DNA of 64,000 bases, taken from assembly GCF_003255815.1 (NCBI RefSeq), contig NC_037668.1:64871582-64935581 (forward strand), given 5' to 3'. Made by a program: the position numbers and the translations under genes. Origin of the DNA: Theropithecus gelada. Its lineage: Eukaryota; Chordata; Mammalia; Primates; Cercopithecidae. The notes beneath the pieces are model-generated. The model ran no database searches. It saw nothing but the letters and a program-made list of their open reading frames with translations, and was not told the DNA's origin. The number at the start of each line of letters is the position of its first letter. The stretch's first letter is position 1. Shown here piece after piece: positions 11,544-24,926 of the stretch.

Positions 11544-13380
11544 TGAATGTGATATGAATGAGGAATTGGAATCTCTAACAGGTGTGGGATTTCAGCTGAA
11601 TTATTAGGAATGAGGCATGAGCTCAAGGGAATTGTCCAGTTTGAACTGTCTGAGTGAATGTGTCCTATTGCAATGTGGATTTTGGCACAGCTAGCTGGCA
11701 TTTGTTTTGGTTGAGATCCTTCATTGGCTATGTTTCTCTGGTAAGAGTTTGGAGAAACACCAAAACTACAGTAATCAATGGCTAAGACAATAGAGTTAGC
11801 ACCAGAACTTTACTCACTGTCCTAAAAATATCTCCCCATGACCCCAAGTTCTACAGCCTTCCAGAATCAACCTTCTCCTTAGAAGCTATATAGTGATAGT
11901 CCAAGTCCCCAGATGGCTTACATGAAGGAAAACCTGGCTGTTTATCAGGTTTCTCTCCCCCTGAGAACTCTGGAAATCCCCGAAGGAATGCTTCTTTGTC
12001 TCACAAAACAGCCTTAATCATCACTTGAACATCAAGCAGCTGCCTGGCTTTTGGGCAACTTGTACCTTCATCCCTGTGTTGCATTTCTCTGGATTATTTC
12101 TGCTCTCTTAAAAGTCCCATCCTAAATTCCCCCAGAGAACAGTGAAAACCAGGTTGTAACATGTAACACAATTTTTCTGAAGGTGCATGGGGAACAGACC
12201 GGGATTACAGTGTGGAGTGCTGGCTCGCTGTCTCTCTCTCTCTCTCTCTCTGGGCTCCAGCCTGACACTGTGCACACAGAATTGCTTTGTCTCTATCTTC
12301 CCAACATAAGTGTAGATCCTCCTCCCCATCCCAGTCTTCTGTGAGGTCCAGCAACAGAGAAAAAGGTATCTCCAGTCTCTGCTTCCCATGAACTGCAAAC
12401 AGCTAACTCAGCCCAAAGTGGAGACACACTGTTAACATCATGATAAAGAGAGGTTTCATTCTTCACTGCCCTGCAAATTCCATTTCAGAAAAGAATGTTT
12501 TTGACTTAAAGTTGTGAAACCAAAGTCTCATTAAACTATTTGTCTTAAGATATAATTTGCCCATAAGTAAGATACAAATCTCCCCCCTTGGAGAAACAGG
12601 AAGTCATCAGTTTTGAAAACAGCGCCTTCTCCTGCCACTTCTAGCCATCAACATTGAGGTCCACCTTTATGATTTGGAGGTTATCTCCAGGCCTGGCAGC
12701 TGAGAAGGACCTATGGTACCTAAGCCACATTCTCTTTGTGGTCTGTCCTTTTGTACCTGTTTCCCCAAGGGGGACATCCTATGTTTTTGCTCTGTGCCCC
12801 AAAAATGCCTTTGGACACAGTGATTCCCTGCAAGGTACAGGATGCCTGGAGGAATGGGCAGTTTTGGATCAGATTAGGGCGGCAAAGTAGAGGAAAAGCC
12901 TTTGAGTGCTGCTGGAGGCAGCATTTGTGGTCCAAGGAGAGGAAAGGAGCAACAACATTGGCAGTGAGACTGTGACAAAAAGAAAGACAATCAGTATGGT
13001 TTGGCTCATGTGGAAAGAAGAGAGCCAGGGCAGACCTCTTGACAGCACCCCAAAGCCAGAAACTTTTTAAAGTCATCTTTGTATCATTGCATTGTGTTTT
13101 GTTCACAGGGGGCCTTGGCTTTGGTGTTTCTGGGAAATGTTTGAGTTTTCTCTTTTGAAAATATTTCAAGCTCCTTGCCCCGATGTGTCTTAATCTATGC
13201 TTCTCAAACTGGGACACATTTTCCTACTCGCCAGGGGAACGGAGCCATGTGCTACAGCATACATGAAGCCACAGAATACCACATATTCATGGCATGTGGA
13301 TTTAATTAAAACAATGGCCTGGGGGCATTTTTTTTGACACAACTGTGTCACAAGGCAAAGTCATCAGCCTTCTGCTTTTC
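11544..13380. other. Single-copy DNA, no gene seen
   Basis: No named repeat apart from the short (TC)n tract at 12231. The longest frame is on the minus strand (12720-13217, 165 codons). It lacks recognisable domains and overlaps plus-strand frames. Confidence 0.4.
12231..12250. repeat. (TC)n microsatellite
   Basis: Ten uninterrupted TC units, with polypyrimidine on the plus strand. Confidence 0.95.
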
Positions 13381-13785
13381 CATTTCATCTAATTTCATGT
13401 TTTCTTTTTTATGAAAGATTGGCGTTTACTTCTTTTAAAGTTTTCATCAAAGTAATTCATGAACAGTTTTAAAATATAATCATATAAAAAACTTCTCATG
13501 ACAAATCATCATGCCCTCCCCATCCCACCCATCCCCCAGCCTCCCTTCCCCCAAGGTAATTATTTATCATTCTTTATAACTTTTCTACTAGTTAGCTCCA
13601 TGTTTCCAAATAATATGCTTAAACTGCTGTTTATTGATCCATGCATTTGACCTCCTCTATTTATTTTGAATTATGATGGATGTGGGTTTGGCTCTTTCAT
13701 TCTCCCAATCTGCATTGCCTCTTACAGCAATTTCACTACTACTTTTTGTTAAATAATTTATGTTGTAAAATAGACATTGACTGTT
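13381..13785 (-). mobile_element. Possible old L1 3' UTR fragment, reverse
   Basis: The arrangement of an A/T-rich arm, a CCCCATCCCACCCATCCCCC block (13519-13538) and TTCTTTATAACTTTTCTACT resembles the reverse of old L1M 3' UTR sequence. Strongly diverged, and it could be single-copy. Confidence 0.3.
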
Positions 13786-14340
13786 TGGTAGCCACCTAAC
13801 ATCCATTTTCTATCCTCTTGGAACTACACCTTGATTCCCATTTGGAATGGAAACCCACCCATTCCCCTAGTCAGTGGAAACTTTCTTGAAAAGCTGACCC
13901 CGTCTCCATCCACAAGGGTGGGTTCTGATCGGCTGAACCCCACTCCTCAAGTTATAGTGACTGGTTCAAGAAAAGGCAGGTTACCCAACATCAGCCAATG
14001 AGAGGTCTGCTGGAGGAAAGTGAGGGCATGCCTTTCCTTGTTCTTCTCCAGAACTGGAGAAATCTTCTTTCCCTGATGGACGTGAATGAGGAAAATTAAA
14101 GTCCCTAAGTGCTAGAATCCACCTTGCAACCCTGGGGAAAGCCAGTCTTACTTTAAATAGATACTGCAGAAGGCCAAGAGGAGAAATTAAAAGATTTTAG
14201 AGGGCCCCTGAATCAAACCTCATCTGTAAGCTAAACTGCCTTCTGTCAAGTATGCAACAGAAATACTGTAATTTCCTTTATGGTTTAAACCACTTTGAGT
14301 TTTTAGTTACTTGCAAGGAAAAGATTCCTCACCAACATAA
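13786..14340 (+). mobile_element. Unclassified old interspersed repeat (probable)
   Basis: The stretch ends in GGTTTAAACCACTTTGAG and GTTTTTAGTTACTTGCAA, a terminus I associate with an old LTR-like or composite mammalian repeat, and contains CATCAGCCAATGAGAGGTCT. I cannot name the family. Boundaries are approximate. Confidence 0.4.
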
Positions 14341-14465
14341 GGGTTTATATCAATATGATATGCTACAAATTATTTGTGATTTCACCACAGAATTAAGTGA
14401 TGAATGATTATAATTCCTTTCATGTACAGCATTCTGGTGGTCTTAAAATTTAATTAATCATTATT

Positions 14466-15446
14466 GAGGTTCCAAGATGGCCGAATAGGAACAGCTCCAG
14501 TCTGCAGCTCCCAGCATGATTGATGCAGAAGATGGGTGATTTCTGCATTTCCAACTGAGATACCGGGTTCATATCACAGGGGCTTGTCAGACAGTGGATG
14601 CAGCCCATGGGGCAGGGCAGGGCATCGCCTCACCCGGGAAGCGCAAGGGTTCAGAGAATTCCCCTTCCTAGCAAAGGCAAGCCATGACAGACGGTACCTG
14701 GAAAATCGGGGCACTCCCACCCTAATACTGCGCTTTTCCAATGGTCTTAGCAAATGGTATACAAGGAGATTATATCCTGTGCCTGATTCAGAGGGTCCCA
14801 CTCCCATGGAGCCTCACTCACTGCTAGTACAGCAATCTGAGATCCAACTGGGAGGCTGCAGCAAGGATAGGGGAGAGGCGTCCACCATTGCTGAGACTTG
14901 AGTAGGTAAACAAAGCAGCTGGGAAGCTCAAACTGGGTGGAGCCCACTGCAGCTCAAGGAGGTCTGCCTGCCTCTGTAGACTCCACCTCGGGGGGCAGAG
15001 CATAGCTGAACAAAAGGCAGCAAAAACTTCTGCAGACTTAAAAGTCCCTATCTGACAGCTTTGAAAAGAGTAGTGGTTCTCCCAGCACAGAGTTTGAGAT
15101 CTGAGAACAGAAAGACTGCCTCCTCAAGTGGGTCCCTGACCCCCGAATAGCCTAACTGGGAGGCACCTCCTAGTAGGGGGTGACTGACACCTCATACGGT
15201 GGGGTGCCCCTCTGAGACAAAGCTTCCAGAAGAAGAATCAGGCAGCAACATCTGCCGTTCTGCAGCCTCCACTGGTGATACCCAGGCAAACAGGGTCTAG
15301 AGTGCATACCCAGCAAGCTCCAACAGACCTGCAGCTGAGGGTCCTGACTGTTAGAAGGAAAACTAACAAACAGAAAGGACATCCACACCAAAACCCCATT
15401 GGTACATCACCATCATCAAAGACCAAAGGTAGATAAAACCACAAAG
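14466..15446 (+). promoter_or_regulatory. L1PA 5' UTR with internal promoter and YY1 site
   Basis: The L1 5' UTR holds an internal RNA polymerase II promoter in active copies. The first bases include AAGATGGC (14474-14481), the known YY1 site that sets the L1 start point, and it is intact here. The region is about 980 bp and relatively GC-rich compared with the body. Whether it still drives transcription is not visible from sequence. Confidence 0.75.
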
Positions 15447-16453
15447 ATGGGGAGAAACCAGAGCAGAAAAGCCGAAAATTCTAAAAATCAGAGTGCCTCT
15501 TCTTCTCCAAAGGAATGCAGCTCCTCGCGAGCAAGGGAACAAAGCTGGACGGAGAATGACTTTGACGACTTGAGAGAAGAAGGCTTCAGATGGTCAGTAT
15601 AACAAACTTCTCCGAGCTAAAGGAGGATGTTCGAACCCATCGCAAAGAAGCTAAAAACCTTGAAAAAAGATTAGACAAATGACTCACTAGAATAACCAGT
15701 GTAGAGAAGTCCTTAAATGACCTGATGGAGCTGAAAACCACAGCACGAGAACTACGTGATGCGTGCACAAGCTTCTGTAGCCAATTCAATCAACTGGAAG
15801 AAAGGGTATCAGTGATTGAAGATCAAATGAATGAAAAGAAGTGAGAAGAGAAGTTTAGACAAAAAAGAGTAAAAAGAAATGAACAAAGCCTCCAAGAAAT
15901 GTGGGACTATGTGAAAAGACCAAATCTACATTTGATTGGTGTACCTGAAAGTGACGGGGAGAATGGAACCAAGTTGGAAAACACTCTGCAGGATATTATC
16001 CAGGAGAACTTCCCTAACCTAGTGAGGACAGCCAACATTCAAATTCAGGAAATACAGAGAACATCACAGAGAAACTCCTCGAGAAGAGCAACTCCAAGAT
16101 ACATAATTGTCAAATTCACCAAAGTTGAAATGAAGGAAAAAATGTTAAGGGCAACCAGAGAGAAAGGTCAGGTTACCCACAAAGGGAAGCCCATCAGACT
16201 AACAGCAGATCTCTTGGCAGAAACTCTACAAGCCAGAAGAGAGTGGGGGCCAATATTCAACATTCTTAAATAATTTTCAACCCAGAATTTCATATCGAGT
16301 CAAACAAAACTTCATAAGTAAAGGAGAAATAAAATCCTTTACAGACAAACAAATGCTGAGACCAGGCCTGCCTTACAAGAGCTCCTGAAGGAAGCACTAA
16401 ACATGGAAAGGAACAACCAGTACCAGCCACTGCAAAAACATCCCAAATTGTAA
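15447..16453 (+). pseudogene. L1 ORF1 (RNA-binding protein), decayed
   Basis: In active L1, ORF1 encodes a trimeric coiled-coil RNA-binding chaperone that packages L1 RNA. The start ATG at 15447 is preserved and the first 51 codons are open, then the frame stops at 15600-15602. A TGA near 15679 and another near 15842 break the coiled-coil region. A second open stretch (15899-16273) covers much of the RRM and part of the C-terminal domain and ends in a premature TAA after a small deletion. Another short deletion lies near 16355-16365. The natural stop is at 16451-16453. Non-functional. Confidence 0.93.
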
Positions 16454-18165
16454 AGACCATCAATGCTAGGAAGCAACTACATCAACTAACAAGCAAAATA
16501 ACCAACTAACATCATAATGACAGGATCAAATTCACACATAACAATATTAACCTTAAATGTAAATGGGCTAAATGCCCCAATTAAAAGACACAGACTGGCA
16601 AATTGGATAAAGAGTCAAGACCCATCAGTGTGCTGTATTCAGGAGACCCATCTCACGTGCAGAGACACACATAGGCTCAAAATAAAGGGATGGAGGAAGA
16701 TCTACCAAGCAAATAAAAAACAAAAAAAAAAGCAAAGGCTGCAATCCTAGTCTCTGATAAAACAGACTTTAAATCAACAAAGATCAAAAGAGACAAAGAA
16801 AGCTATTACATAATGGTAAAGGGATCAATTCAACAAGAAGAGCTAATTATCCTAAATATATATGCACCCAATACAGGAGCACCCAGACTCATAAAGCAAG
16901 TCCTTAGAGATCTACAAAGAGACTTAGACTCCCACACAATATTAATGGGAGACTTTAACACCCCACTGTCAACATTAGGCAGATCAACGAGACAGAAAGT
17001 TAACAAGGATATCCAGGAATTGAACTCAGCTCTGCACCAAGCTGACCTAATAGACATCTATAGAACTCTCCACTCCAAATCAACAGAATATACGTTCTTC
17101 TCAGCACCACATCATACTTATTCAAAAATTGACCACATTGTTGGAAGTAAAGCACTCCTCAGCAAATGTAAAGAACAGAAATTATCACAAACTGTCTCTC
17201 AGACCACAGTGCAATGAAACTAGAACTCAGGATTAAGAAACTCACTCAAAACTGCTCAACTACATGGAAACTGAACAACCTGCTTCTGAATGACTACTGG
17301 GTACATAACGAAATGAAGGCAGAAATAAAGATGTTCTTTGAAACCAATGAGAACAGAGACAAAACACACCAGAATCTCTGGGACACATTTAAAGCAGTGT
17401 GTAGAGGGAAATTTATAGCACTAAATGCCCACAAGAGAAAGCAGGAAAGATCTAAAATTGACACCCTAACAACACAATTAAAAGAACTAGAGAAGCAAGA
17501 GCAAACACATTCTAAAGCTAGCAGAAGACAAGAAATAACTAAGATCAGAGCAGAACTGAAGGAGATACAGACGCAAAAAATCCTTCAAAAAATCAATGAA
17601 TCCAGGAGCTGGTTTTTTGAACAGATCAACAAAATTGATAGACCACTAGCAAGACTAATAAAGAAGAAAAGAGAGAAGAATCAAATAGATGCAATAAAAA
17701 ATAACAGAGGGGAAATCACCACCAATCCCACAGAAATACAAACTACCATCAGAGAATACTATAAACACCTCTATGCAAAAAAATTAGAAAATCTAGAAGA
17801 AATGGATAAATACCTGGACACACACACCCTCCAAAGACTAAACTAAGAAGATGTTGAATCCCTGAATAGACCAATAACAGGTTCTGAAATTGAGGCAATA
17901 ATTAATAGCCTACCAACCAAAACAAGTCCAGGACCAGACAGATTCACAGCCAAATTCTACCAGAGGTACAAAGAGGACTTGGTACCATTCCTTCTGAAGC
18001 TATTCCAATCAACAGAAAAAGAGGGAATCCTCCCTCATTCATTTTATGAGGCCAACATCATCCTGATGCCAAAGCCTGGCAGAGACACAGCAAAAAAAGA
18101 GAATTTTAGACCAATATCCCTGATGAACATCGATGCAAAAATCCTCGATAAAATACTGGCAAACC

Positions 18166-19136
<971 letters not shown>

Positions 19137-19514
19137 TAAAATACCTAGGAATCCAACTTACAAGGGATGTGAAGGACCTCTTCAAGGAGAACTACAAACC
19201 ACTGTTCAACGAAATAAAAGAGGACACAAACAAATGGAAGGACATTCTATTCTCATGGATAGGAAGAATCAATAGTGTGAAAATTGCCATACTGCCCAAG
19301 GTAATTTATAGATTCAGTGCCATCCCCATCAAGCTACCAATTACTTTCTTCACAGAATTGGAAAAAACTACTTTAAAGTTCATATGGAACCAAAAAAGAG
19401 TTTGCATTGCCAAGACAATCCTAAGCCAAAAGAACAAAGCTGGAGGCATCATGCTACCTGACTTCAAACTATACTACAAAGCTACAGTAACCAAAACAGC
19501 ATGGTACTGGTACC

Positions 19515-20590
19515 TGTTGCAGGAAGTCAGGGACCCCGAATGGAGGGACCTGCTGAAGCCATGGCAGAAGAACATAAATTGTGAAGATTTCATGGACATT
19601 TATTACTTCCCCAAATTAATATTTTTATAATTTCTTACGCCTGTCTTTACTGCAGTCTCTGAACATAAATTGTGAAGATTTCATGGACATTTATCACTTC
19701 CCCAATCAATACTCTTGTGATTTCCTATGCCTGCCTTTACTTTAATCTCTTAATCCCTTCATCTTCATAAGTTGAGGATGTATGTCACCTCAGGATCCTG
19801 TGATGATTGCATTAACTGCACAAATTGTTCGTAAAGCATGGTGTTCAAACAATATGAAATCTGGGCACCTTGAGAAAAGAACAGGATAACAGCAATATTT
19901 AGAGAACAAGGGAGATAACCATCAGGTCTGACTGCCTGAGAGCCGGGTGGAACAGAGCCATATTTCTCTTCTTACAAAAGTGAATAGGAGAAATATCACT
20001 GAATTCTTTTTCTCAGCAAGGAACAGCCCTGAGAAAGAGAATGTGCTCCTAGGGGGAGGTCTCTAAAATGGCCACTCTGGGAATGTCTGTCTTATATGGC
20101 TGCAGATAAGGGATGAAATAAGCCCTGGTCTCCTGTAGCACTCCCAGGCCTATTAGGATGAGGAAATTCCCATCTAGTAAATTTTAGTCAAACTGGTTGT
20201 CTGCTCTCAAACCCTGTCTCCTGATAAGATGTTATTAATAACAATGCATGCCTGAAACTTCATTAGCAATTTTAATTTCACCCCAGTCCTGTGATCTCAC
20301 TCTGCCCCAATTTGCCTTGTGATATTTTATTGCCTTGTGAAGCATGTGATCTCTGTGACCCATACCCTATTCGTACACTCCCTCCCCTTTGAAAAATCAC
20401 TAATAAAAACTTGCTGTTTTTGTGGCTTGAGGGGCATCACGGAACCTGCTGACATGTGATGTCTACCCCAGGCACCCAGCTTTAAAATTTTTCTCTTTTG
20501 TACTCTTTCTCTTTATTTCTCAGACCAGCCAACACTTAGGGAAAATAGAAAAGAAACTACATTGAAATATTGGGGGTGGTTCCCCCAATA
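19515..20590 (+). mobile_element. Solo endogenous retrovirus LTR (MER11C-type, HML-8/HERV-K11 group)
   Basis: A 1076-bp LTR that starts TGTTGCAGGAAGTCAGGGAC and ends GGTTCCCCCAATA, flanked by a perfect 6-bp duplication GGTACC (19509-19514 and 20591-20596), as expected for class II (HERV-K-like) integration. The L1 ORF2 sequence resumes directly afterwards. There is no internal retroviral sequence, so this is a recombined solo LTR. AATAAA lies at 20402-20407, the expected polyadenylation signal. A 91-bp tandem duplication lies near its 5' end. The subfamily name is from memory of the LTR pattern; the class II assignment is firmer than the exact name. Confidence 0.88.
19570..19750 (+). repeat. 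91-bp tandem duplication inside the LTR
   Basis: Units 19570-19660 and 19661-19750 both begin GAACATAAATTGTGAAGATT and end in a ...CTTTA(C)..TCTCT block, diverging mainly in the second half. It is probably part of the LTR family structure rather than private to this copy. Confidence 0.9.
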
Positions 20591-21997
20591 GGTACCAAAA
20601 CAGAGACATAGACCAACAGAACAGAATAGAGCCCTTGGAAATAATACCACACATCTACAACCATCTGATCTTTGACAAACCTGACAAAAACATGAAATGG
20701 GGAAAGGATTCCCTATTTAATAAATGGTGCTGGGAAAACTGGCTAGCCGTATGTAGAAAGCTGAAACAGGATCCCTTCTTTACACCTTATACAAAAATTA
20801 ATTCAAGATGGATTAAAGACTTAAATGTTAGACCTAAAACCATAAAAGCCCTAGAAGAAAACCTAGGCAATACCATTCAGGACATAGGCATGGGCAAGGA
20901 CTTCATGACTAAAACACCAAAAGTAATGGCAACAAAAGCCAAAATTGACAAATGGGATCTAATTAAGCTAAAGAGCTTCTGCACAGCAAAAGAAACTGCC
21001 ATCAGAGTGAGCAGGCAACCTACAGAATGGGAGAAAATTTTTACAATCTATCCATCTAACAAAGGGCTAATATCCAGAATCTTCAAAGAACTTAAACAAA
21101 TTTACAAGAAAAAAACCAACCCCATCAAAAAGTGGGCAAAGGATATGAACAGACACTTCTCAAAAGAAGACATTTATGCAGCCAACAGACACATGAAAAA
21201 ATGCTCATCATCACTGATGATCATCATCACTGAAAAAAATGCCATCAGAGAAACGCAAATCAAAACCACAGTGAGATACCATCTCACTGTTAGAATGGTG
21301 ATCATTAAAAAGTCAGGAAACAACAGGTGCTGGAAAGGATGTGGAGAAATAGGAATGCTTTTACACTGTTGGTGGTACTGTAAACTAGTTCAATCATTGT
21401 GGAAGACAGTGTGGCGATTCCTCAAGGATCTAGAACTAGAAATAACATTTGATCCAGTCATCCCATTCCTGGGTATATACCCAAAGGATTATAAATCATG
21501 CTGCTAGAAAGACACATGCACACGTATGTTTATTGTGGTACTATTCACAAGAGCAAAGACATGGAACCAACCCAAATGTCCATCAATGATAGACTAGATT
21601 AAGAAAATGTGGCACATAAACACCATGGAATACTATGCAGCCATAAAAAAGAATGAGTTCATGTTCTTTGTAGGGACATAGGTGAAGCTGGAAACCATCA
21701 TTCTCAGCAAACTATCGCAAGGAAAGAAAACCAAACACCACATGTTCTCATTCATAGGTGGGAATTGAACAATGAGAACACCTGGACACAGGGTGGGGAA
21801 CATCACACGCCGGGGCCTGTCATGGGGTTGGGGAAGTGGGAAGGGATAGCATTAGGAGATATACCTAATGTAAATGACAAGTTACCGGGTGCAGCACACC
21901 AATATGACACATGTATACATATGTAACAAACCTGCATGTTGTGCACATGTACCATAGAACTTAAAGTATAATAATAATAAAAAAACTAATCATTATT

Positions 21998-23164
21998 TTT
22001 ACTTGCAAAATTTTCCGTATGCATATCCTTAATTCTTTCCCCATACTCATCTCCAACCTCTTTCATGCTCCAGTGGTGGCCTCTGAGCTGTCAGCCTGAG
22101 CCTTCTCTTCAGCTCTCTCCTGAGTTAAATCCATCTATTCCTGGATCCCATGACTTCTCCTTTTTTAGATTACTCAGGATTTACTGGAACGTTTTCTCAA
22201 AGCTTCTTATGAAAGAGTGCCAAATTGTCTATGAATGAATGAAGATGTCGTAACTTTGACTTCACAACTTGACTATTAGCCTGGCAGGGTGTAAAATTCC
22301 CAGTTGAAAATTATATTCTGTAAGATTTTTGATCCTATTGTTCAATTGCTTTCTGGTATCCAATGTTGCTACTGAGAAGTCTGGTGTCTTTCTAATTATA
22401 TGCTTTTATATGTGACATATTTTGCATTGTTTTGCTCTTTGGGAGCTTTTAGGGAACCTAATTCTTGGCTTTAAATCCTCTCTATGATATACCTCAATGT
22501 GGCGTTTTTTTATTCTCACTGGGATGTGTCCACTGTGGGCCTTTCAACACATAGCCTGGTTGGTGCTCTTCATTTTGGTAAAAAAAAAAAAAAAATTCTT
22601 GGATTATTTTCTCTGTTTCTATCCCTATGTTTCCAGTCTTCTTTCTTTTTTTTTCTTCTTTCTTTATTATCTTCTCTCTGGAATCTTATTATCCAGATGT
22701 GGAATTTCTAGGCTTTATTCTCTATGCCTCTCCTCAGCATTCTTATATTTTTCAACTCTTTATCTTTTTTTCTGCTTTATATCGTATTTCCTTGACTTTG
22801 TCTTCCATCCATTTTTAAAATTTAGCTATTATTTTTATTTCCACAAGCTCATTGTGGTATCTTGCTCTTGTTTTATAGATGCAATATTTTCTTATAGTCC
22901 TCTGAGAATATTTATTAGAATTGGGGTGGTAGTTATTTTGGAAGTTTTTTCTTTTCCCTATATTATCTCTGTGGTTTTTTTTTTCACTTTTTTTTTTTTT
23001 ATCAAAGACTTTTATCAATTGTCTTGTGACCTTTGACCATCTGTCTGCATTTAAGAAATGACTGAAAACTCAGAGGCCTGGGCAAGGTTTATGTAAGGTG
23101 GACTTATGTTAGAGTGGTAAAGAATGATGACAGCCATCTCATTGGTGGATGCACAAAATATCAG
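21998..23164. other. Unclassified AT-rich block between two L1s
   Basis: T-rich on the plus strand, with an A15 run near 22579-22593 and several polypyrimidine tracts. Parts such as GGCAGGGTGTAAAATTCCCA and GCTACTGAGAAGTCTGG resemble reversed old L1 sequence. The hydrophobic open frame at 22497-23036 is what T-rich sequence yields by default and is not a gene. Confidence 0.35.
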
Positions 23165-23303
23165 TGAGTGACTACAAGATTTCAAAATATATTACAAAGC
23201 TATAGTATCAAACAGCATGGTGCTGGCATAAAAACAGACACATCAATCAATGGAATAGGACAGAGAGCCCAGAAATAAACCCATACTGCTACAATCAATT
23301 GAT

Positions 23304-23436
23304 CTTTTTTCTTTAAATAGAGATGAGGTCCCACTATGTTACCCAGGCTGGTTTCAAACTCCTTAGTTCAAGTGATCCTCTTGCCTTGGCCTCCCAAAGT
23401 GCTAGGATTGCAGGCATGAGCCACTGCACCTGACCT
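23304..23436 (-). mobile_element. Alu left monomer (FLAM/AluJ type), reverse
   Basis: About 133 bp corresponding to the reversed Alu left arm only (GAGATGAGGTCCCACTATGT to CATGAGCCACTGCACCTGAC), preceded by a short degraded T-rich tail. Perfect duplication CAATCAATTGAT at 23292-23303 and 23437-23448. The monomeric length fits a fossil left Alu monomer. Confidence 0.93.
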
Positions 23437-24221
23437 CAATCAATTGATTTTTGACAAACGTGTCAAGAACACACAATAGGGAAAGGACAGTCTTCAATAA
23501 ATGGTGTTGGGAAAACTGAATATCTGCATGCAGAGGAATGAAAATAGACTCATATCTCATCCTTTACACAAGAATCAATTCAAAATGGATTAAAAACTTA
23601 AACATAAGACCTGATACTGTAAAAGTCCTAAGAAGAAGACATAGAAGGAAAGCTTCATGACATTGGCCTGGGCAATGATTTTGTGAATGTGACCCCAAAA
23701 GCACAGGAAACACAAAAGCAAAAACAGACAAATGGGACTGCATCAAACAAAGTAGCTTCTGCATAGCAAAAGAAACAATTAACATAGTGAAGAGACAACC
23801 CACAGATTGGGAGAAAATATTTACAAATCATACACCAGATAAGGGGCTCATATCCAAAATGTACAATGAACTAAAATTGCTCTACAACAACAAAAACAAG
23901 TAACTCAATTTTTAAAATGGGCAAAGGACCTAAACAGACATTTCTCAAAAGAAGACATAGAAATGGCCAAAAAGTAAATGAAAAAATGCCCAACATCTCT
24001 AATCCTCAGGGAAATGTAAATTAAAACCACAATGAGATAGCACCTCACACCTGTTAGAATGACTATTATCATAAAGATAAATGATAACAAGCATTGGCAA
24101 GGATGTGGAGAAAAGGGAACACTTGTACACTGTTATTGGTATTGTAAATTAGTACAGCTATTTTGGGGAAAAGTACGGGGGGTTCCTCAAAAAGCTAAAA
24201 ACAGAATTACCATGTGATCCA

Positions 24222-24926
24222 CGCTATAGTGTAGATATTTGACCCTCCAAACCTCATGCTAAAATTTCATCCCAAATGTTGGAGGTGAGGCCTAATGGGA
24301 GGTGTTTGAGTCTTGGGGGTGGATCCCTCATTAATGGTTTGGTGCCCTCTTACTGGTAACAAGAAAGTTCTCACTCTATTAGCTCCCACAAGAGCCCCCA
24401 AGAGCTGGTTCTTGTGGCCTTGCTTTGTCGCCCAGGTTGGAGTGCAGTGGCAACATCTGCCTCCCAGGCTCAAGTGATCCTCTTACTTCAGCCTCCCGAG
24501 TAGCTGGGACCACAGGTGTGTGCCACCATGCCTACCTAATTTTTTATTTTTAGTGGAGATGAGGTCTCACTATGTTGTCCAGGATGATCTTGAAACTTCT
24601 GGGCTTAAGTGAGCCTCCTACCTTGGCCTCCCAAAGTGCTGGGATTACAGGTGTGAGCTACCACGCCTGGCCTTAAAGAGCTGGTTCTTAAAAAGAGCCT
24701 CCCACTTTCCCTTCTCTCTTTCTCCCTCTCTCACCATGCGATCTGCACACACTGGCTCCTCTTTGCCTTCTACCATAAGTGGAGGCTTCCTGAGGTCCTG
24801 TCAGAAGAGGTGCTGGAGCCATGCTTCGTGTACAGCCTGCAAAACTGTGAGCCAAATAAATCTCCTTTCTTTATAAATTACTCAGCCTAGGTACTCCTTT
24901 ATAGCAACACAAGTGGAGTAAGAAAA
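24222..24926 (+). mobile_element. MST-type MaLR solo LTR, interrupted by an AluJ
   Basis: LTR with ATGTTGGAGGTGAGGCCTAA, GGGAGGTGTTTGAGTC and GGTGGATCCCTCATTAATGG blocks, resuming after the Alu with AAAAAGAGCCTCCCACTTTC and ending TTTATAAATTACTCAGCC and TTTATAGCAACAC. AATAAA is at about 24856-24861. It sits within the L1MA-like ORF2: L1 sequence stops at ATGTGATCCA and resumes at ACAATCTCCCTTCTGG. A MaLR LTR has no coding capacity. Confidence 0.92.
24414..24675 (-). mobile_element. AluJ inside the MST LTR, reverse, no A-tail
   Basis: Reversed Alu with its 5' end intact (GAGCTACCACGCCTGGCC) but no T-run where the A-tail should be, and a short internal deletion near 24455. Perfect 14-bp duplication AAGAGCTGGTTCTT at 24400-24413 and 24676-24689. 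Confidence 0.94.

Noticed and set aside
12720..13217. 165-codon minus-strand open frame
   Set aside because: Single open frame with no domain, no family likeness and no flanking exon signals. Within the range expected by chance across 64 kb. Codon-level conservation would be needed to revive it.
20402..20407. AATAAA at the end of the LTR as evidence of an intact provirus
   Set aside because: There is no internal retroviral sequence or second LTR. The L1 continues directly at both flanks, so it is a solo LTR.
20635..21507. 290-codon open frame
   Set aside because: It is the C-terminal part of the decayed L1PA ORF2, downstream of a solo LTR and stopped early; not a host gene.
22497..23036. 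179-codon phenylalanine-rich frame resembling a membrane protein
   Set aside because: Hydrophobicity comes from T-rich DNA. Overlapping frames in other phases look the same and there is no family resemblance.
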